Source: Chloroflexota bacterium (GTDB lineage: Bacteria; Chloroflexota; Anaerolineae; Anaerolineales; UBA4823). From it: 8,010 bases of DNA. The position numbers were made by a program, and so were the translations under genes. Below the pieces are notes generated by a model. The model was given only the letters and a program-made list of their open reading frames with translations, was not told the DNA's origin and did not search any database. Below are positions 4,886 through 8,010 of this stretch, one piece after another; the first letter of the stretch is position 1, and the number at the start of each line of letters is the position of its first letter. The stretch lies in contig JAJZSS010000053.1 in assembly GCA_021849525.1 (NCBI GenBank), positions 1 to 8,010 of the forward strand, read 5' to 3'.

Positions 4886-5863
4886 TTGGTCAGTAACAAT
4901 TTAATTGACGCGGTCTTTCAAAAAATAGAGGCCATCTGGGAAGCGACTGTCGCCTGGCCAGATTTTATATCAGCCATGCGCCAGTCGCTGCCGCAGCTTT
5001 TAAAAACCTCCTCAAAAGATGCACAGTTACATTGGTCTTTATTGCCAATGCTCTGTTGTGGAGCTGCCGGCGGCAAAACCGGACAAGCCGAGGACATATC
5101 TGCTGCCTGGTTACTTTTCTATGTCGCCGCCCATATTTTTGATAATGTAGAAGACCAAGATGACCCCGAAGCCTGGTATGCAGAGTATGGTACTGGGATG
5201 GCGTTAAACACTGGATGCGGTCTGTTTTTTACTGCCACATTAGCGCTACAAAATCTCTTAAGCAACCATAAGTTCGACTCTGCTGCTTTGGAAATCAACC
5301 GTGCATTTCAGAAACAAATGCTCATCATGAGCAGCGGGCAACACAGGGACTTAACGTTGCAATTCATTGATTTGGACCAATACTGGCAAATTGCGGAACA
5401 AAAAACAGGAGCTTTTTTTGAACTGGCTTGTTGGTCAGGGACGCGTCTGGTTACCGATGATCTGCTCAAATTAGGTTATTATTCTGAATTCGGTAAGCGT
5501 CTGGGGTTGTTGCTTCAACTATTGGACGATTTTGGCGATATCAGCCCCTCACTCAAGAACCCAATTTTATCCAAGCCTAGAGAGCTTGCTCATTCATTTG
5601 TAATAGCATATGCCAACACAGTATTTTCCAAAGCCCAACAGAAAAGTTTACAAGATTATCTTGTACTGAGCATGGAAAACAACTCAGAGGCGACTCGCTG
5701 GATTTTGAATACCATCCAAAGTAGTGGCGTTGATCTTTATCTATTAACCGAAATTGAGCGCCAGCGAAGCCTGGCTTTACAAGCACTTAATAACGCCAAT
5801 CCCAATCCTCAATATCGCGATCTGCTGCTCAAACTAGTCCCTGATCTACTTACTCAGGGATAA
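4886..5863 (+). CDS. ComQ-like isoprenyl diphosphate synthase-fold protein (putative peptide prenyltransferase)
   Basis: 325 aa, class I trans-prenyl synthase fold. First aspartate-rich motif: HIFDNVEDQDD (83-93), where D86 and D90 remain but the usual second Asp is N87. GQHRDL (151-156), KTG (173-175) and an intact second motif QLLDDFGD (211-218, D214/D215/D218) follow in family order. The N-terminal GKRxRP-like isopentenyl-diphosphate site is replaced by GGKTGQ (62-67). Chain-elongating synthases normally keep those basic residues, whereas ComQ, which transfers a prenyl group to Trp of ComX, is a divergent member of the same fold. The start is TTG at 4886, 3 nt after the peptide stop and without a clear ribosome site, so translation is probably coupled to the peptide gene; the next in-frame ATG (residue 31) would cut the first helix. 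Between a Trp-repeat peptide and a ComP-like sensor, prenylation of the SWYQ Trp is the favoured role; ordinary polyprenyl diphosphate synthesis is the alternative. Confidence 0.83.
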   Translation: MVSNNLIDAVFQKIEAIWEATVAWPDFISAMRQSLPQLLKTSSKDAQLHWSLLPMLCCGAAGGKTGQAEDISAAWLLFYVAAHIFDNVEDQDDPEAWYAEYGTGMALNTGCGLFFTATLALQNLLSNHKFDSAALEINRAFQKQMLIMSSGQHRDLTLQFIDLDQYWQIAEQKTGAFFELACWSGTRLVTDDLLKLGYYSEFGKRLGLLLQLLDDFGDISPSLKNPILSKPRELAHSFVIAYANTVFSKAQQKSLQDYLVLSMENNSEATRWILNTIQSSGVDLYLLTEIERQRSLALQALNNANPNPQYRDLLLKLVPDLLTQG

Positions 5864-5899
5864 CACCCCCTAAATACCTTCACCTTACAGATTTCTAGG

Positions 5900-5922
5900 C
5901 TGCGACAATTCAATGGTTGCAG
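5900..5922. promoter_or_regulatory. Dyad upstream of the sensor kinase promoter
   Basis: CTGCGAC (5900-5906) pairs with GTTGCAG (5916-5922) over 7 bp with one G-T, loop of 9. No T tract follows, so it is not a typical terminator. It covers the -35 region of the candidate sensor promoter and may be an operator. Confidence 0.35.
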
Positions 5923-5933
5923 AAATATTGCTG

Positions 5934-5942
5934 TGCTAAAAT
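5934..5942 (+). promoter_or_regulatory. Candidate extended -10 (TGCTAAAAT) of the sensor kinase gene
   Basis: TGn-TAAAAT is followed by the ATG 9 nt after its last base. Together with the missing Shine-Dalgarno this suggests a leaderless transcript separate from the peptide operon. Confidence 0.45.
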
Positions 5943-5951
5943 TTACATTGG

Positions 5952-8010
5952 ATGGAAAGCCTGGCTCATACCCTCACGACACATACCCCGCGGCGCTGGT
6001 GGATTAGTTTCCCTTACTTTCTGGCGCTGATAACTTTTTTTTATATCGGCTGGGCTGGGTGGATTGTTGCTAGCTACCCATATGATGGGATCCAGGGCTT
6101 CCACCCTACCGGCTTGGTTAGCATCATCGATCCCAATTATCCACCTCAAAAAACTCTCCAGCAAGGTGATGTGATATTAACCGTAGACGGCATACCCTTT
6201 CGACAAGCCATTCCATTCTACTCCCATAAAAATGTAGGGGATTCGGTTGCATTTACCGTCTTACGAAATAATGAAACGCTAATCAAACAGGTCACCTTAT
6301 CTCAAGCGCCTTTATCAGAAGTTATCGTAACATTATTTCCACTTCTTGTTGCTCTGATCTTTTTGGTAATTGGGGTTGGAGTGCAAGCCTTCAGGCCAGC
6401 ATATGAAGGCAATAATTTATTTTTCCTTTTTTTTCTCACCAGCGCTATTCTATTAGTAAGTGGCTTTGTTTCATCCATTGGCCCGCCCTGGTCTCCGATA
6501 TTGTTTTCCATATTAATATGGAATATCGGCCCGCTTGCCGTCCATTTTCATTTTTACTTTCCTCAGGTCACAAACCTGCCTTTGCGGCGCCCATTGCTCA
6601 CATTTCTTTACGTAGTTGGGTTGATTGGTAGCTTTGGTTCTTTATATCTTTATATTTCAGTTGATCACTCTAATCCCGGGTATCTTCAAGCAATCACCAC
6701 CAGCCGCTTATATGTGGCGATAAATTTACTATTGGTAGTCGCACTCCTTTTTTACACCTATCGTTACGCTATTTCTCCAGGCGTGCGAAGTAAAATCCGC
6801 ATCGTGGTTCTAGGGGGTATTCTCAGCTTACTGCCATTTATCCAGTTAACCATCCTCCCCGATGCCCTACTGCACAAGCCGATCACTCCATACGCGTATT
6901 CTATATTGTTATTGGGGATCGTTCCCGCGACCTATGGCTACGCCATCTTCCGGCACCGTTTAATTGAGATCGAAAAACACATCAACCGCGGCGCTACTTT
7001 TATTTTAATGTATTCTCTGCTGGGAGTAATTTATCTGGTTTTGTATGCCGGCCTGAGCCGCCTGATCCCTGCCCTTTCGATCAGCGATCCCTTGTTCAAC
7101 AGCTTTCTGGTATTGCTCCTCGCCAGCCTTTTTGTACCAGTCCAGCGACGCGTTCAACGAATTGTCGATACGGTATTTTATGGTGGTTGGTACGATTACC
7201 GTTCGGCCGTCACCCAGATCTCACAGGGCTTGGAGCATGTCAGCGAGTTACGCTTGCTGGCCAGCACACTTGCTGAACGCTTGGCCGAGACGCTGCGCCT
7301 CGAAGATGCCTGCGTCTTTTTACGTGATCCAACGGGTGATTTTTCGGTTGTCGATGTAGCCCCACTACAAAAAATTCGCAGCCAAATTCCACTCCGGTTT
7401 GCCACACTGCCTCGCTCCAGCCTGACTTTTCTCTTGCGTCTGGGCGACGAAGTTGGTCGCTCATCCTTGAGGGAAGCGCTTTCTGATGTTAGTTTTACTC
7501 CTGAAGAAATGGAGCTGCTCAATACAGAACAAGATCACTTATGGATACCCATCATTGGTCATTCCCAGGTCCAGGGTATGATTGCCCTGGGACCCAAATA
7601 TGGGGGAGACATTTTCAGTAATGAAGATATTGACATTCTAAGGATCGTAGCCAGGCAAATTGGTCCCCTGATCGAAAATATTCACCTGCTCACCGAGCTA
7701 CGCCAGCATGCTTCCGATCTTGAAAAACGTGTTGAAGAACGTACCGCCGAGCTTTATAACGCCAAAGAACGTGTAGAGGCAATTCTGGCCAGTGTAGGCG
7801 ATGGTGTGATTGTGACCGATCTAAACGGCATCATAACCACCGTAAACAAGGCTTACGAGGATCAATCGGGTCTTACATCCCAAGAAATAATCGGAGTCAC
7901 ATTGTTTGACTTGTTTGCCGAGAAAAATGATCCGGCAATCCTGGACGACATGCGGGCAATACTTCAAGATGGTAAAGTCTGGATTGGAGAGTTATTAAGC
8001 CGACACAAAG
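5952..8010 (+). CDS. ComP-like multi-TM sensor (PDZ-GAF-PAS), probable histidine kinase, 3' end missing
   Basis: 686 codons are open to the window edge. TM1 is about 17-41. Residues 46-118 form a PDZ-like extracytoplasmic segment with LQQGDVILTVDGIPF (69-83) and a VGDSVAFTVLR strand. About nine further TM helices follow (near 123-146, 155-176, 182-203, 214-236, 252-273, 282-302, 313-333, 348-371, 380-397), giving a cytoplasmic C-terminus. The linker YAIFRHRLIEIEKHINRG (330-347) and PVQRRVQRIVDTVFYGG (396-412) resemble the equivalent segments of Bacillus ComP. Then come a GAF-like domain (about 418-580), a coiled coil (about 575-610) and a PAS domain (610 onward: ILASVGDGVIVTD). The kinase core is not in the window, so histidine kinase is inferred. 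The ATG at 5952 is the only start after an in-frame TAA at 5937; it has no ribosome site and lies 88 nt after the prenyltransferase stop. Same-strand position and ComP-like architecture suggest it senses the modified peptide. Confidence 0.87.
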   Translation, partial: MESLAHTLTTHTPRRWWISFPYFLALITFFYIGWAGWIVASYPYDGIQGFHPTGLVSIIDPNYPPQKTLQQGDVILTVDGIPFRQAIPFYSHKNVGDSVAFTVLRNNETLIKQVTLSQAPLSEVIVTLFPLLVALIFLVIGVGVQAFRPAYEGNNLFFLFFLTSAILLVSGFVSSIGPPWSPILFSILIWNIGPLAVHFHFYFPQVTNLPLRRPLLTFLYVVGLIGSFGSLYLYISVDHSNPGYLQAITTSRLYVAINLLLVVALLFYTYRYAISPGVRSKIRIVVLGGILSLLPFIQLTILPDALLHKPITPYAYSILLLGIVPATYGYAIFRHRLIEIEKHINRGATFILMYSLLGVIYLVLYAGLSRLIPALSISDPLFNSFLVLLLASLFVPVQRRVQRIVDTVFYGGWYDYRSAVTQISQGLEHVSELRLLASTLAERLAETLRLEDACVFLRDPTGDFSVVDVAPLQKIRSQIPLRFATLPRSSLTFLLRLGDEVGRSSLREALSDVSFTPEEMELLNTEQDHLWIPIIGHSQVQGMIALGPKYGGDIFSNEDIDILRIVARQIGPLIENIHLLTELRQHASDLEKRVEERTAELYNAKERVEAILASVGDGVIVTDLNGIITTVNKAYEDQSGLTSQEIIGVTLFDLFAEKNDPAILDDMRAILQDGKVWIGELLSRHK

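Noticed and set aside
7132..7522. Short open frames on both strands inside the sensor gene
   Set aside because: The sensor frame is continuous from 5952 to the window end with GAF and PAS character; these are shadows.

Overview
The window looks like a chromosomal segment of a mid-GC bacterium, most likely a Chloroflexota (Anaerolineae-like) lineage. That assignment rests on gene style only: an M19 dipeptidase, a MutY with a Nudix tail, a UPF0173-type metallo-hydrolase, tRNAs without encoded CCA, and a large multi-TM sensor kinase. It is not proven by any marker gene.

Left part (1-2807, minus strand): a tight four-gene operon read right to left. The order is an MBL-fold hydrolase (2807-2160), a small dimeric alpha/beta-barrel-like protein (2144-1842), mutY (1845-754, starting on a GTGA overlap) and a peptidase M19 that runs off the left edge. 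Gaps are 15 nt, a 4-nt overlap, and 15 nt. Divergently, 2996-3796 (+) encodes a concanavalin/LamG-like hypothetical protein that may be made from a leaderless transcript.

Middle (3825-4260, plus strand): a tRNA operon with a clear promoter, tRNA-Phe(GAA), tRNA-Gly(GCC), tRNA-Cys(GCA) and a rho-independent terminator. A strong stem-loop followed by a T run lies just before tRNA-Cys. An AT-richer, gene-free stretch (4261-4597) follows, holding a palindromic operator candidate next to a possible promoter.

Right part (4598-8010, plus strand): the most interesting region. It holds (i) a 94-aa precursor-like peptide whose C-terminus is three 11-residue repeats each ending in SWYQ, the last exactly at the C-terminus; (ii) 3 nt downstream, a 325-aa trans-isoprenyl-diphosphate-synthase-fold protein; (iii) a large sensor protein with TM1, a PDZ-like extracytoplasmic segment, about nine more TM helices, GAF, coiled coil and PAS, cut off by the window edge. 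This is the same trio as Bacillus ComX (Trp-containing pheromone), ComQ (isoprenyl transferase that prenylates the ComX Trp) and ComP (multi-TM sensor kinase with an N-terminal PDZ-like segment). I infer a ComQXP-like prenylated-peptide signalling system, in X-Q-P order and with a three-copy core. To my knowledge described ComQXPA systems are from Firmicutes. A response regulator (ComA counterpart) would be expected to the right of the window. The sensor gene has no Shine-Dalgarno and sits just downstream of an extended -10, so it may have its own leaderless promoter.
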